In this document: in pieces, positions 11,701-21,984 of the stretch
Layout: the number at the start of each line of letters is the position of its first letter
Numbering within the stretch: the stretch's first letter is position 1
Assembly: GCA_022376925.1 (NCBI GenBank)
Contig: JAIOJX010000006.1
Coordinates: 62,953,394-63,017,393 of the forward strand
Direction of reading: 5' to 3'
Source of the DNA: Tragulus kanchil
Taxonomy: Eukaryota > Chordata > Mammalia > Artiodactyla > Tragulidae
Length of the DNA: 64,000 nt
Notes under the pieces: generated by a model
What the model saw: the letters and a program-made list of their open reading frames with translations, nothing else
Databases searched by the model: none
What the model was told of the DNA's origin: nothing
Program-made: the position numbers and the translations under genes

Positions 11701-12535
11701 TTTAAGAATAGGGCAACCATATATTTTTTTAAGCTTTATTTACTTATTTTTTGTAATTAATTATTTTTATTTTGGTTTTACAGAATTTTGTTGTTTACAG
11801 ATATATATAATCCCAGATCAGTCATAGATACATTTCTAATCCCTCCTCCTGGGCCCCATATTTCTTTATGGCAATGAGTTTTCCCTACATTTCCAAAAAA
11901 TAAACAGAGCTTATTTAAATTGCCTATCTCACTTCTATTACTAAATGAATTTGAACTCCCTGCACTGTAAAAATATCTTTTTATTATAGTGCTTATGTCA
12001 AGCTATTAATATTTATTAGGTATTTGATTTGTGTTCAGATTTATAGTAGTTCCTGTACCTGAAACAATATATGGCCCATCATCAGTAATAAGCTTAAAAC
12101 ACTTCTCAGTGAGGTAACAGAAATACTACATTAAGCATTTTTCAAATTGTTTAATTAAAGTAAATGGTAGAAATCCTTGGGAATTAGAAAAAGGGAGAGG
12201 TTAATACTGACTAAATTATTGGAGAGTTTATGAAACACAAATCTTAAGAAGGCAGTTTCTACAAATAGCTATTGGGAAAGTCCCTTATGTTCATGGAAAA
12301 AAAAAAAAACGGCTGAGAAAGCACCTTTTAAGTAGAATAGAGAGGCTGGAAGGAAAACACCCTAAAAGAAGGGAAAGGTCAGTTCCCTGTCGTCACTACA
12401 GAGTTTGTGGGGTGTTTGTTTTATAGTTCAAGAGATGCATTCACTGAACTCTAATAAAAATTACATCTTTTATTTCTAGGGCCTGTTCTTCTTGATGAAT
12501 TTGTTGAGTGGCATAAAGTTCGTCAAACATCATAG
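5612..12535 (+). CDS. DCUN1D5: DCUN1D5, DCN1-like protein 5 (3' part: last four coding exons)
   Basis: Exons 5612-5720, 5807-5911, 9076-9178 and 12480-12535 have AG/GT borders and compatible phases. They join into about 123 C-terminal residues ending EWHKVRQTS. The family is DCN1-like: its PONY domain binds the winged-helix end of a cullin and the NEDD8-charged E2 (UBE2M or UBE2F) and stimulates cullin neddylation, which activates cullin-RING ligases. The three acidic/Ala patch positions known from DCUN1D1 (D211, A235, D241) can be aligned here to KDQW, GAWP and LLDEF, so the cullin-binding surface looks intact. [13 protein letters not shown] and the ending in VRQTS fit paralogue 5 better than DCUN1D4 as I recall them. 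The N-terminal exons lie upstream of the window. Two exons appear twice (see 6713-7012), most likely an assembly error. Identification is by recognition, not by a search. Confidence 0.93.
5807..5911 (+). CDS. DCUN1D5: DCUN1D5 coding exon B
   Basis: The exon follows TTTTAG and ends before GTATGT at 5912. It is 105 bp (35 codons, phase 0 at both ends) and runs from [10 protein letters not shown] through [13 protein letters not shown] to YQYLE. The intron to exon A is only 86 bp. The segment belongs to the helical PONY domain. Confidence 0.93.
6713..6821 (+). pseudogene. DCUN1D5: Duplicate of DCUN1D5 exon A (probably artefactual)
   Basis: This is an exact positional repeat of 5612-5720, shifted by 1101 bp, with both splice sites kept. 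It differs by GC to AA at 6755-6756, changing FLRSQL to FLSSQL. If spliced after exon B (phase 0) it would be read GTG TGA and stop at its second codon. It therefore cannot be a functional additional exon in tandem with the first set. It lies in the second unit of one of the sixteen ~1.1-kb duplications. Confidence 0.8.
6908..7012 (+). pseudogene. DCUN1D5: Duplicate of DCUN1D5 exon B (probably artefactual)
   Basis: This repeats 5807-5911 with the same TTTTAG acceptor and GTATGT donor and no coding change seen. If the duplication is an assembly error, this copy and the upstream one represent the same exon, and only one should be kept in a gene model. Confidence 0.8.
7203..7419 (-). mobile_element. 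Bov-tA SINE in DCUN1D5 intron
   Basis: Complete reversed element from CTTAGTTTCTCAGTCATATC to GAGCCACCAGGGAAGCCC. The first 43 bases also occur at the end of duplication unit 2a (6107-6149), which shows that the duplication breakpoint lies inside this SINE. Confidence 0.9.
7420..8142. other. Intronic sequence, no feature seen
   Basis: AT-rich DNA between a Bov-tA and a CHR-type SINE within the DCUN1D5 intron. The - strand open frame at 7660-7920 is low-complexity and has no recognisable domain. Confidence 0.5.
8155..8456 (-). mobile_element. CHR-2-like SINE, distinct subfamily, with 12-bp target duplication
   Basis: Full-length young copy. The reversed head is CCACTGGACCACCAGGAAAG. B-box-type text (GGGATCGAACC reversed), a body with GGACACATCGGTCCAGCCGC and the A/T tail at 8160-8200 are present. 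The target-site duplication TCACTCATTTTA is perfect at 8143-8154 and 8457-8468, proving a retrotransposition event. Confidence 0.92.
8554..8656 (+). mobile_element. 5'-truncated copy of the same SINE with 15-bp target duplication
   Basis: Only the 3' ~100 bp is present: GAAAACAGAAATGAAGGACC, then AGTGGCCCGCC, a C-rich stretch and an AAATAAATAAAT tail. It is flanked by AACATATATTGTCTT at 8539-8553 and 8657-8671. Loss of the tRNA head shows 5' truncation during target-primed reverse transcription. It lies about 100 bp from the full-length copy, in opposite orientation. Confidence 0.88.
8672..9075. other. Intronic sequence, no feature seen
   Basis: AT-rich intron leading to the TTCTACAG acceptor of exon C, including the pyrimidine-containing tract just before it. 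Confidence 0.5.
9076..9178 (+). CDS. DCUN1D5: DCUN1D5 coding exon C
   Basis: The acceptor is TTCTACAG before 9076 and the donor is GTAAGT at 9179. It encodes [18 protein letters not shown] through NYDEDGA plus the first base of a Trp codon (phase 1 end). It carries the KDQW aspartate and the GAWP alanine that match the DCN1 cullin-binding patch. There is a single copy, outside the duplicated blocks. Confidence 0.94.
9179..9857. other. Intronic sequence, no feature seen
   Basis: AT-rich intron after exon C with no identifiable repeat or conserved block. Confidence 0.5.
9858..10068 (-). mobile_element. Bov-tA SINE; partial duplicate at 11120-11194
   Basis: Reversed element from GGTCAGTAAGTCATGTCTGA to GAGCCACCAGAAAAGCCC. 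The partial copy in the second unit of duplication 3 lacks the left half and has small internal deletions. Confidence 0.9.
9983..12205. repeat. Tandem duplication 3 (offset ~1126-1137 bp)
   Basis: 9983-11080 recurs at 11120-12205, with a 39-bp spacer (11081-11119). The second copy begins inside the Bov-tA SINE and has several small deletions in its first 60 bases, then becomes nearly identical. It lies in the intron before the terminal DCUN1D5 exon and carries no exon. Confidence 0.96.
10605..10745 (-). mobile_element. L1 3' UTR end fragment, antisense; duplicate at ~11730-11872
   Basis: GGTTTTACAGAATTTTGTTG then TTTACAGATATATATAATCC is the reverse of the ruminant L1 3' tip, seen in sense at 56980-57020 (CTGTAAACAACAAAACTCTG). 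A T-rich start corresponds to the A tail. Confidence 0.75.
12480..12535 (+). CDS. DCUN1D5: DCUN1D5 terminal coding exon D with stop
   Basis: The acceptor is TTTCTAG before 12480. The two first bases complete Trp (T|GG), followed by [17 protein letters not shown] and TAG at 12533-12535. It supplies the last acidic residue of the cullin-binding patch (LLDEF). The human form has Q where this has H in EWHKV, as I recall it, a plausible species difference. Confidence 0.94.
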
Positions 12536-12812
12536 CAAGAACTACTGTGAAGAAAATGCAAACCTTTTGATCCTGACGTGTGTACAGGCTAATGAGATGA
12601 GCGGAAAAAAACTGCAGAAGGGTGCATTTTCATTCATATGAAAGACTTCTCATAGTACTTTTTTTCTCCTTTTTTTTTAAAGGAAGTTTTCTTGTTACGT
12701 GTTATGGGCATTGAGCCACACCTCTTCTGAGACTGAATATTGAAATTTTTGTTTTGAGTTATGTTTATAACATTTATTTCAGAACAATAAAGATTCAGAT
12801 TTGGACAAAGGC
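12536..12812 (+). other. DCUN1D5: DCUN1D5 proximal 3' UTR
   Basis: AT-rich, repeat-free sequence between the stop codon and the first canonical poly(A) signal. Cleavage is expected 10-25 bases after 12791. Longer 3' UTR forms are possible because another AATAAA occurs at 13030-13035. Confidence 0.7.
12786..12791 (+). terminator. DCUN1D5: Poly(A) signal AATAAA of DCUN1D5
   Basis: A canonical hexamer about 250 bp after the stop, followed by a G/T-containing stretch. It is the first AATAAA after the coding end. Confidence 0.75.
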
Positions 12813-14233
12813 CTTAAAGTGAAGATGTCCATTGAGTATCAGAGTGATATTTATTTTTGTTGTAGAAGTCTGTCATACCAGGAATTTGTAAAATTGTAAA
12901 GACTTTAAACAATCTTAATATTTAACAATGTATTCTGCTCATGGTATAGCTCATTATAGTAGTCCTTGCACAATCAGAAAGAATATTTATTGGCCTTGAC
13001 TTCTTGGGTAATGATTTTCTGACGCAGCTAATAAAATCCATTTCTGGATATTAGAAGTGCTCCAGCTTTCAGCTGTTTTTCTGTGAAAGCTGCCAACATA
13101 TTATGCACATACTTTACCTAAAAATTTTAAAATTTGAAAGATTATTATATCATTATTTTGCTTTCAACCATTAAATAGTATTGTCCATAAGTATAAATCA
13201 GCATTGAATGTATATTCTTAGGTGAATTTTACATTTTATGTATTCTATCGGTTTAAAGTTTCATTTATATTTTAAAAAGCAAAGTTCATATATTAATGGT
13301 CTCAAGATCAGACTTTTCATGAGAAAATTAAAACCAGTTTGAAGCAGTGTCATCACTGGTGGCCAATATATCATCATTATAGTTGGTGACATATATATGA
13401 TCATTTTAACTATCATTTTGTGATTTGGGGAGTTTTGTGGGGATCCCCCCCCATTTCTACCCCCACCTTATCTTCTTTTTTGGTCATAGAACCTTAGCTC
13501 CAATGTTGTGGATTTAGTTAAAATATATATTGGAAAAAAGAAAATAGAATAAGGACTCATGGGAGAACTCTAGGTGTAGTTGTGTACAACCTAAACGTTG
13601 CATTTGTGTTGATACAAATTAATTGCTAATTATCACAGTTTTCTGACTGTTGGCAATATAGTATCTTGAAGACAGGACAGCCTTGTTTCTAACTCGCACA
13701 AAAGGTGTCTTTGATCTAGCAGCAGGGCTGTGTGTACATTCCTTTTCAGACCATCCAATATCCCAGTGATATGAAAACCATGTTCACATAGTCATAGCTT
13801 CAGTAACATTCTTAGTTTTATTAGTGGAAAAAAGTAAACAGGTTATTTTCCATAATAAGGACATTTCTATTGGGATTTAAGGTAAAGGTTTATTTTTGAT
13901 GGTGCATTTATTTAATGAGTGATTGAAGTAGTTATTACGTAGGGAGAATAGCATTTTAAAAGTTTTTTTTTTTTTTTTTGCTTTTTGGTTAATGGACTAA
14001 GAAAGTGATTGCTGTTTTACTTCTGCATGAAATCACTTAGTACAACTTTGTGAAACACTGATACAACAGTGGAAAACAATTTTTCCCTTAAATGTCTGAT
14101 GAGGATGTTTATGGAATACTTGGGCCAAGTATCCAATATTTCAGTGCCAATCACGGTATCTTTGGAACTAAGCATACTAACAGTGAGTGTTACAAGATTA
14201 TGAATGATGTTTTAATATTAAGTGTATTATAAG
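12813..14233. other. Downstream flank of DCUN1D5, no repeat recognised
   Basis: AT-rich sequence including a C run at 13446 and a T run near 13963. Parts may be a longer 3' UTR. No coding potential seen. Confidence 0.45.
13030..13035 (+). terminator. Possible distal poly(A) signal
   Basis: A second AATAAA about 500 bp after the DCUN1D5 stop. Use is unproven, and in AT-rich DNA this hexamer also arises by chance. Confidence 0.3.
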
Positions 14234-14446
14234 TACAGTTGATCCTTGAATAACATGGTTTTGAACTGTATGGATCTGCTTATAGGCAGATTTGTTTTCA
14301 GTACATATGCAGTCAACCTTTTGTATCCATGGATACAGAACCTGTGGATTCAGAGGACCAACTATGGGACTTGATCGTCTGCAGATTTTGGTAAACTTGG
14401 GGATTCCTGGAACCAGTGTCCTTCAGATACTGAGGGATGACTCTAG
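14234..14446. mobile_element. Tigger/MER-like DNA transposon remnant (MITE)
   Basis: It begins ACAGTTGATCCTTGAATAAC and ends in CAGATACTGAGGGATGACTC, with CTTTTGTATCCATGGATACA and GGGACTTGATCGTCTGCAG inside. These are the terminal and subterminal parts of pogo-type (Tigger) non-autonomous elements in mammals. Internal sequence is largely deleted. Confidence 0.65.
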
Positions 14447-15508
14447 AGCATTTTGATTTTTAGACATTTGAATCTTTATAATTTGACTATCTAGGGAACA
14501 ACTTCCGAATTTAAAGAATATTGCCCATTTTCTAAATTCCAAAATATGTAATTTAAATGAAGTTTTACAAATTGTTTATGACCTGAACAAAATAATTTTA
14601 TCTTTGTCATCTTCAGTATTTGAGCAAAATAAGGAGCCCTCAAAACTTACAGATGATCTTTATAAAGCAGTAAAATATCTGAAATGATTTACTTTGCTTA
14701 CCTATCCAAGAGATAACTTTAAGACTTTGAATATTTAAATGAAACCTACTTTTTCCCTAAGTCAATAGCCCAGATATACCCAGGCCATGCTTGCTTTGCT
14801 CTCTTGTTCCTGCTAATTGTCTTCCCTTCTTAGAGTCACAACCCATTTATTTTTGGAAGCAAACTTAACTCTGCCTCGTTCATCTCAGGATGTGGGCTTG
14901 TCCTTTCTCGTCTTTTCTTTTTTAATTTATATTTGAGCATCGTTTAATATATTGGAAACTAATGATCAAGAGATTAGATGTTATATGCAAAGAAGATAGT
15001 ATTAAGGAGTCAGTAGTATGAAAAGTAAATCTTCTCACTTTTGGAGTTCTTCTTTTAACTACTTAGCTTTAAGTGCCTTCCCAGGAATCCTATTGTAAAA
15101 GTTCATTTATGTGGGATAAAATACTCAGTGGTGCTTTATAATTGGAAATGGCTTGCTTCTTATAGAATAGCATACAGAAAGAAAGTAGAGCCAGGGCTTC
15201 ACTCTCAACTGAGTGAATGGAGAGGTTGTCCCCTCCAAGCCAGTGATTTTTAAGAAGGCATAATATCTTTAGGAAATTGCCAGGGATTCAGGTGACTTAT
15301 TTGAATAGGAGATAAAAAATGGTGTATTATGTGCTGATCTGACTTTGTTACAACATTTGTCTTTTACTGTCTAGTAGTTCCTTCTTTGTTAAATGCTCTC
15401 AGTAAAATTCTTGACATAATCTATTTGTGATAGTGTTTTTATGTGTAATGTATAGGATTTGTTGACTTGAGTTTTTCCTTTGTTTGAAGTACTCTAGTGT
15501 TTCTTAAA
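14447..15508. other. Intergenic sequence, no feature seen
   Basis: AT-rich single-copy-looking DNA. No open frame, RNA gene or repeat was recognised. Confidence 0.45.
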
Positions 15509-15684
15509 GGGCTTTCCAGGTGGCTCCATGGTAGATGTGTATTTGATCCCTGGATGGGGAAGATCCCTCAGAGAAGGAAATGGCAACCCCCTCCAGTATT
15601 CTTGCCTGGGAAGTCCGAACGGAGGAACCTGGCAGGTTACAGTCCATGGGGTCTCAAAGAGTCAGACAAGACTTAGTGACTTGA
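15509..15684 (+). mobile_element. Bov-A2/Bov-tA SINE, sense
   Basis: Begins GGGCTTTCCAGGTGGCTCCA, continues with CTCCAGTATTCTTGCCTGGG and ends at the CAAAGAGTCAGACAAGACTT module. It is one of few + strand SINEs in the window. Confidence 0.88.
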
Positions 15685-16536
15685 GGGTGCACAGAGGTTT
15701 CTTAAACGAATTCAAGGGCCTTCTATGGGAATGTTAGATCGACCCTGAGAAATGCTGCTTTTAAATACAAATGCCTTTTCATCTAGTGAGCCAAAAATTT
15801 ATCTTTAGTAATATTAATGCCATCACTTTGTGTGGGTAGGTGAGGAGCATAGTAGAATTTTAAGTTAGTGCTTTTAAAGCGTACTAGCTAATGTAGAGTA
15901 TCACCAATGAAACATATACTTTGAATATTGAGTATATAGAAGTAGTATCAGAGAAGCCTGATTTGGTTTCCATCTTTCTGCATCCTTGTTATGTTGCTTT
16001 TACACAAGTCACTTCTGTCATCTTCAGTTTTATTGTCTGTAAAAGAAGAATAATAATTCTTAGCAGTACTGTTAGGATGTTCAAAGGCCCTTACTGGTAG
16101 GAAGGGCACTATCCACAGCAGTAAGCAAATGTTGAGTGAATACACCTTGATAATTAAATAGAAAACAATTAACTAGTTGTTTATTTTTTTTTTCAATAAG
16201 TTATCCAGTATAAACTGGAGTAGCTGAACTTTTTCTGTTTTATTCTACCACTTAACTGTAGTCAGAATTGTTCGTATTTTTGGACTAAATATTGCCTTGG
16301 CCAAAATGTTCGTTCAGGGTTTTCCATATTGGAAGATCTTCGTACTTTAATAAAACTGGCACTATAAGATAAGAATTCATAGTCAAGTTAAAGTCTAACC
16401 TTTTTACTATAAGTATTTTAAAGAATATTTAACACATGATAAATCAGAACCCATGAAAAAAAAGCCATATTATAAAAGGTTTAATAAATTACAGACAAAG
16501 CACATAAAAAAAGTAAATGATCAAACAAATATATTT
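15685..16536. other. Intergenic sequence, no feature seen
   Basis: AT-rich, single-copy-looking. A T run at ~16185 is the only low-complexity tract. Confidence 0.4.
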
Positions 16537-16741
16537 GGACATCCCTAGTGGCTCAGTTGGTAAAGTCTGCCTGCAGTGCAGGAGACCTGGGTTTGATTCC
16601 TGGTTGAAAATATACCGGGAGAATGGCATGGAATTCTCCAGTACTCTTGCCTGGAGAATTCCGTGGACAGAGGAGCACACAGGCTACAGTCCATGGAATT
16701 GCAGAGAGTCAGACACGACTAAGTGACTAAATTTCACTTTC
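16537..16741 (+). mobile_element. Bov-A2 SINE, sense
   Basis: Head GGACATCCCTAGTGGCTCAG, then TGCAGGAGACCTGGGTTTGA (B-box region), CTCTTGCCTGGAGAATTCCG and the closing AGAGTCAGACACGACTAAG. Confidence 0.9.
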
Positions 16742-16759
16742 AGTATTTCAATAAATTCC

Positions 16760-17800
16760 AAGCACCCAGTATATTCTAAGAACTGTTCTCGGCCTGGATA
16801 CAGCAGGGCACAGAGTAGGCAATTATTTCTGACCCTTATGGGATTTTCATTTTAATTGATAAAATACATAGTTTATATATGGTGGCATGTTATTAAGATA
16901 AAGTAAGTCAAAGAGGAGATTTGGGGAGTGTGAGAATAGGGTTACTATTGATGATGTGATACTGGGCAGAAATCTGAAGATGTAAACAAGCCTTCTGAAT
17001 AATTAGGAGAAGAGCATTCAATGCAGGACTTAAAGTTCTACTGTTCTGAGCTGGTAGTCTGCTTGGTGTTCCTAAGAAATGGCAAGGAAATCATTCCAAC
17101 AATAGTGAGCAAGATGAGATATTAGCCAGGATTAGAAAGTTAGGCTAGAGAGACTGGGAGTAATAAGTGTGCCTGATTGTAATTCATTTTTGCAGGGCAT
17201 TGTAGGCCTAACTAGACACTTCAGCTTTGAGTGAAGTGGAAAGCAGTTAGGGTTCTGATCAAAGCAAGGATGAAAGTGTAGAATTAGGAGAGTAAAACAG
17301 TAATCCATGTGGGAAATGGTGTAGATTGAGTTAGAATGAGGTCAGTAGAAATAAGTGGTCAGATTCTGAATATATTTTGATAATAGAGCCAGTATTGAGT
17401 AGAATAGACTCAGTGTTGGATTGGATATGGGATAGGAGAAAGAAGAATCAAGAATGACTTTTAAGATTTTGAGCTTGAAGAATGATAAGAATGAAGCAGT
17501 GGTGTGTTGAACCTAAAATGAGGAAGACTCAGGAGGAACAGGTTTGTGGATTGGGAACTGAGTTGAGTTTTGGATATGTTGCATGAAGTAAGCCAATGGG
17601 AAATGTCAAGTAGGCAGTTGGATACTTGAGTCTGAAGTTAAAGGGAGAGATCTGAACTGGATTATGTGACATCAGTATATAGCCTTATTTTAAGTTAGGG
17701 CATGAATGAGATTTTTGTAAGTATAGCCAGAGAATAGGACTGAATTGAAGACACATGGTTTGTGAAATTTTGAACAAGCTTTTGTGATTTTTCAAGTAGA
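16760..17800 (+). repeat. Ancient mammal-wide interspersed repeat, family not named
   Basis: The text resembles a widespread old mammalian repeat. CTGGATACAGCAGGGCACAG is followed by AAGAGCATTCAATGCAGGAC, GGCATTGTAGGCC, TCTGAATATATTTTGATAAT, GTTTTGGATATGTTG and CAAGTAGGCAGTTGGATAC. I recognise the consensus style but cannot name the family safely. The part from 17363 is repeated in duplication 4. Confidence 0.5.
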
Positions 17801-19623
17801 AGTGGTTTTCTATTACACACAAAGTCATTACGTTTCTGCAGTTACAGAAACTCTGAAATTTAAGAAACAAGATTAATAGTGTACAAACGTAAGAGAAATT
17901 TAAAAGGTAAATGCCATTTTATTCTTGTAATGAGGCTTTCTGTTTTGGAATAATAAAACAGTTTTACGTTTTAATATATCTGAAATGCTAGTTCTTTTTT
18001 CTGGTAGTTGGAAATTGCTATTCTGATTCAATTTGTGAGTTTTAGCACTAGAGGGCAGACTTGTCTCTAAATTGTATGGAGCTGTGACAATTTAGCCGAA
18101 TGTCTTTTAACTATATTCAATCCCAATTAATGGATAGATTTGTTTTGTAGGTGAAGAGTGTATTATCTGCTGTTTCTTCAGTTGTCAGGAAAGCATAAAA
18201 TTAGGTCTGTGATCTTAATATGTCTATGATTGATAGTTGATATTAATACAGTTTTGCATATGATATCCAGAGAAATACATGTGAAGCTTACTGCAGTTAT
18301 ATTAAGATCTTATATATTGCTTCCACACATATATGAACATAAGAGAATTTGAAGTCACTCAGAAGAAATATTGGTCATGAAAACATTTATTCAAGAAGTG
18401 TAGTGAGCTATTAACATTGTACTATCAATTGTGATAAAGAGTTGGGACTACAAAAATAAGTAAATTATAGTCCTTGCCTAAAGCATAGTGTTTTTCAGAA
18501 TTCTGAATATATTTTGATAATAGAGCCAGTATTGAGTAGAATAGACTCAGTGTTGGATTGGATATGGGATAGGAGAAAGAAGAATCAAGAATGACTTTTA
18601 AGATTTTGAGCTTGAAGAATGATAAGAATGAAGCAGTGGTGTGTTGAACCTAAAATGAGGAAGACTCAGGAGGAACAGGTTTGTGGATTGGGAACTGAGT
18701 TGAGTTTTGGATATGTTGCATGAAGTAAGCCAATGGGAAATGTCAAGTAGGCAGTTGGATACTTGAGTCTGAAGTTAAAGGGAGAGATCTGAACTGGATT
18801 ATGTGACATCAGTATATAGCCTTATTTTAAGTTAGGGCATGAATGAGATTTTTGTAAGTATAGCCAGAGAATAGGACTGAATTGAAGACACATGGTTTGT
18901 GAAATTTTGAACAAGCTTTTGTGATTTTTCAAGTAGAAGTGGTTTTCTATTACACACAAAGTCATTACGTTTCTGCAGTTACAGAAACTCTGAAATTTAA
19001 GAAACAAGATTAATAGTGTACAAACGTAAGAGAAATTTAAAAGGTAAATGCCATTTTATTCTTGTAATGAGGCTTTCTGTTTTGGAATAATAAAACAGTT
19101 TTACGTTTTAATATATCTGAAATGCTAGTTCTTTTTTCTGGTAGTTGGAAATTGCTATTCTGATTCAATTTGTGAGTTTTAGCACTAGAGGGCAGACTTG
19201 TCTCTAAATTGTATGGAGCTGTGACAATTTAGCCGAATGTCTTTTAACTATATTCAATCCCAATTAATGGATAGATTTGTTTTGTAGGTGAAGAGTGTAT
19301 TATCTGCTGTTTCTTCAGTTGTCAGGAAAGCATAAAATTAGGTCTGTGATCTTAATATGTCTATGATTGATAGTTGATATTAATACAGTTTTGCATATGA
19401 TATCCAGAGAAATACATGTGAAGCTTACTGCAGTTATATTAAGATCTTATATATTGCTTCCACACATATATGAACATAAGAGAATTTGAAGTCACTCAGA
19501 AGAAATATTGGTCATGAAAACATTTATTCAAGAAGTGTAGTGAGCTATTAACATTGTACTATCAATTGTGATAAAGAGTTGGGACTACAAAAATAAGTAA
19601 ATTATAGTCCTTGCCTAAAGCAT
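17363..19623. repeat. Tandem duplication 4 (offset 1137 bp)
   Basis: 17363-18486 and 18500-19623 are essentially identical, separated by 13 bp. The spacer resembles a noisy version of the bases that precede the first copy (AGTGGTCAG against AGTGTTTTTCAG). Confidence 0.97.
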
Positions 19624-20390
19624 TGGTGTAGCATATTATACCACTAATATCTTGTGCGGTATTTATTTAAATGTCTTTTTCCTACAATAATAAAAATCCT
19701 GATTTATTTATTTTTGGCACTTCCAAGTACCCATTGTAGTGCCTAGTACTTAAGCTAGTTCATAGTGTATGGATAAATGACTGAGAAGAGATGGAAAAAA
19801 AGAATAGAGTCAGGGCCTTTGCAAAAATCTATTTTCTTTTCATAATTTTTCCCTTGTAGAAAAGTCCTCCTACTAACAAACACAAAAATGAGTATGGAGG
19901 CTTTTCCAATACTATCTGCTCCCACTCTTGCTCATAGTCTTTATCTCCACCCATGGTCAGGAGCTGTTAATAGAAGTATTACTAATGAATGACATTCATA
20001 GAGAATGGAGATACAGCTTTTTTGTGGTCACTGAAGTGGAGAAGAAAGATAAATGTGGAAGATGGACGACTTCGGTCTGGCTTGTGCCAATTTGAGAAGT
20101 TTGAAATGAACAGAGCTTTCTGGAATGAGGGCACTCTTCTCACTTTTCACCCAGTAAGTTTGCCTACATATGATGCTGCTCCCCAGTCGTTTTAGGGTCC
20201 CTACTTCTACATGCTAGTTCCCTCAATTTTCTTATTTATAATAGAGTAATAGTCCTTACCTAGTAAGATTATTTTCAGGATGAAATGAAATAATGCATAC
20301 TATAAAAATGAACTATACTGGTGTCTGGAAAACACATCAGTTGGACTTGGTAGAATGGGTTTGTATTCATCAACTGTTACCACATAGTAG
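19624..20390. other. Intergenic sequence, no feature seen
   Basis: Contains a short open frame (19989-20195) with no recognisable domain and no splice context. Probably chance. Confidence 0.4.
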
Positions 20391-20578
20391 AATTACTGGC
20401 GGCTCAAACAGTAAAGAATCTGCCTGCAATGCAGGGTTTTTTCCCCTGACTCAGGAAGATCCCCTAGAGAAGAGAACGGCTAACCACTCCAGTATTCTTG
20501 CCTTATTCCATGGATAGAGAAGCCTGGCAGGCTACAGTCTATAGAATCACAGTCAGACACGACTGAGCAACTAACACT
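20391..20578 (+). mobile_element. Bov-A2 SINE, sense
   Basis: Head AATTACTGGCGGCTCAAACA, then CTGCCTGCAATGCAGG, CTCCAGTATTCTTGCCTTAT and the closing CAGACACGACTGAGCAACTA. Confidence 0.88.
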
Positions 20579-21424
20579 TCTACTTTTTTCAGAATTAAGT
20601 AGATGGTAAAAGAAAAGTTAATCTACTAAATCAGATACATTTGGAAACTCAAACCTTTTAACAAGTTAATCTCTAATGTCAATGATAGACACTGATTTAT
20701 TTGTCCCTTAATGTATGTCATTATAGTGAAATGGTTCTTCAAAGGGATATTAAATATGATAAAATGAGATGAACAATTTAAACACACTTGCGCCAAGTAT
20801 TAAACACCTGGTAACTTTGTCTCCTGTAGCTGTTTTTAAAGGTGGGCCAATTTGACCTTATAGGAAGGACTCTTTTTTTTTTTTTTGAGACAAATAAAAA
20901 TTATAAAACACTATGTATTATTACACTATTTGGCTCTCTTTAACTGTTGTTTAATTAAGTAGTGGAATTTTTTTCCAAAAGAAATTGTACTTAGAAGCAG
21001 AATATTTAAAGCAGAGCAAACTAACATGCTCTGATTAAAGTAGGAAGCTAATAAGTCCTTCTCTCTCATCAGCCCTTCTGCCACTCTCATTTCTGAGAAA
21101 CCTCAAAGGAAACCGTAGCTTTCTGACTGCATATTTTGAAATCCACCGCTTCCACATTTGCACTTTGGCCTGTCAAACTTGGATAAATAGAAGGAGAGGG
21201 CTCAGACTCTCTATTCAGAAATTTCTAATTCTCTACATAAAGGTCAAAATGTGGCTGACATTGTTTTAATATGGAATAAGATGAGATGTATATCAGCATC
21301 ATTGAAAATGTTTATACTAGAACTATAAAGTTTATGGTAATTCTGCTTTAGGTTCATTATCTAGAGTTGGTCTAAAAGGACATGATATGTAAAAACTGCC
21401 AAGAGAGATTTGTAATAGATACAG

Positions 21425-21441
21425 GAATGAATGAATGAATG
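21425..21441. repeat. (GAAT)n short tandem repeat; duplicate at ~22527
   Basis: Three to four GAAT units. Similar short GAAT runs occur at ~21748 and ~22851, the latter pair being duplicates. Confidence 0.8.
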
Positions 21442-21819
21442 TCTCACTGAAGCTTCACTATGGTCTATTACTGCATATATTTCAAAAAAGTCTAGTTCCT
21501 GCTCTCTGCTTTTGAGAATTATAATCTTTCAAAGAGAAGCAGCTTTGTTAACAGGGACGGTTTTTGTCATAAGTGTCCTTCACTCTGTGTCCACCACATA
21601 ATAAGGACTTACTAGATGTTTATTGAATGAATGAAAACATTTACCCGTCCATTTTCTTTCAAGTTACTTGAAACGCCATGTTTTATTTATCTTTTTGTGC
21701 CCAGTGGAACACATGGCCAGTAAATTAGAATTAGTTTATTTAATGAGTGAATGAATGAATATACCCATCTATACATAAAAACACTACATATCTCTATACC
21801 CATTGGGCTAAGGTTCTTT

Positions 21820-21984
21820 TAAAAAATACATGTATGTATTAATTTATTTGACTGCATTGGGTCTTAGTTGGAGAGTAAGAGGTCTTTAGTTGTGGCATGT
21901 GGAATCTTAGTACCCATGGATCAAACCTGGACCCCCTGCATTGGGAATGCACAGCCTTAGCTACTGGATCACCAGGGAAGTCTA
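21820..21984 (-). mobile_element. CHR-1-type SINE; duplicate at 22923-23087
   Basis: T-rich start TTTAAAAAATACATGTATG, then GACTGCATTGGGTCTTAGTT, GTTGTGGCATGTGGAATCTT, and the reversed head CTACTGGATCACCAGGGAAG. Confidence 0.82.
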